A model generated the notes under the pieces. That model worked only from the letters and a program-made list of their open reading frames with translations. It did no database searches and was not told the DNA's origin. Shown one piece after another: positions 63,530-64,000 of a DNA stretch of 64,000 nucleotides (the first letter of the stretch is position 1; each line of letters opens with the position of its first letter). Where the stretch lies: NCBI RefSeq assembly GCF_021869535.1, contig NW_026262593.1, forward strand, positions 54,239,318 through 54,303,317, given 5' to 3'. Both the position numbers and the translations under genes were made by a program. The stretch is from Mytilus californianus (Eukaryota; Mollusca; Bivalvia; Mytilida; Mytilidae).

Positions 63530-63772
63530 GTAAGAAACATCCAATAGAAATATATCCATTGAAGGATTTAAGGGATTCTGAGGTTGAGGCTTGGCAGTTC
63601 TTATATTAAAATATTCTGGCCCCTAAAAGTTGAAAATAAATATTCCGACCACACAAGAAAGTAAAAAATTCCTAGCTATCAAATTAGGAACAGATTAAAA
63701 ATAAATATTCTTTCTGGTCATCTGGCTACAACATTGTAATGGTACAATAACTGTTGTCAGTACAGTTGAATA

Positions 63773-63955
63773 GTTACTGTAAACTTACTTCACAGATATT
63801 TCATTTCACATTTACTGGTTGCCCTTTTCAGCCAACTACACAGCAATTTATTTTTGTGGTTTTTTAATTTTTTTGAGGTATTTATATAAAGGAAGACCAA
63901 AACTCTGCTCGCGAAAATAAATTGCTGGCAAAATTTAGTTGGTTTACAGTAATTT
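63773..63955. repeat. TIR-like repeat in intron 44
   Basis: TTACTGTAAACTTACTTCAC and AGTTGGTTTACAGTAATTTA at the ends, with internal CAGCCAACTACACAGCAATT mirrored by AATTGCTGGCAAAATTTAGT. Related to 55680-55905. Confidence 0.55.
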
Positions 63956-63977
63956 AGATAGAATTTTTCCCTCAAAA

Positions 63978-64000
63978 TACTGTAAATTCAGAAATTGTTG
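63978..64000. mobile_element. Left end of a CTGTAAATTCAG MITE cut by the window edge
   Basis: TACTGTAAATTCAGAAATTG matches the left TIR of copies 1-3. Confidence 0.7.

Overview
The window is AT-rich, intron-rich animal DNA that carries the middle part of one large + strand gene. The gene is a perlecan (HSPG2 / unc-52 / trol family) basement-membrane proteoglycan core protein. I could place 44 consecutive coding exons between 1157 and 63529. All have GT-AG introns and the reading phase is unbroken from exon to exon, giving about 2,109 residues. The gene enters from the left with an intron, starting within an Ig exon boundary, and leaves on the right through the donor at 63530. The N-terminal part (SEA and LDLa modules in relatives) and the C-terminal part (more Ig domains, laminin G domains) lie outside. 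The repeat families, especially the GATGTGGTATGATTGCC family, the GCTCACCTGG family and the CCGTCCGTC-rich elements, are ones I associate with marine bivalves, most likely a mytilid mussel. That assignment is from memory and was not searched.

Protein layout: one Ig domain (exon 1), matching the perlecan Ig1 that precedes domain III. Then come three laminin IV type A plus laminin-EGF modules: A, exons 2-11; B, exons 12-22; C, exons 23-30. Then nine Ig domains of domain IV follow (exon 31; 32+33; 34; 35+36; 37+38; 39+40; 41; 42+43; 44). The three domain III modules have almost the same exon lengths, but introns differ: the 87+65 nt exon pair of modules B and C is one 152-nt exon in A, and three exons of A and B are one 333-nt exon in C. 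Three RGD tripeptides occur (exons 5, 6 and 41).

Introns make up about 90 percent of the window and are full of mobile-element debris. There are two LINE 3' ends with RVT zinc-knuckle motifs (3-911 minus; about 43588-43752 plus). There are Helentron/HINE-like elements with subterminal inverted repeats and CTAGTT ends (2187-3467, 17014-18706, 57736-58730, 56409-57084). There are several TIR families: TA-flanked, TTAA-flanked, and one 1.5-kb element with a clean 7-bp target duplication at 51003-52553. There are tRNA-like SINEs and many minisatellites. Several structural novelties begin exactly at, or within a few bases of, 5' splice sites (exons 6, 7, 11, 12, 24). Two decayed copies of perlecan exons lie in introns (about 7488-7550 and 37783-37885).

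I found no second protein-coding host gene, no genuine tRNA or rRNA gene, no CRISPR array and no bacterial-type system. The most unusual signal is the repeated tandem amplification of sequence across functional splice donors in this one gene.
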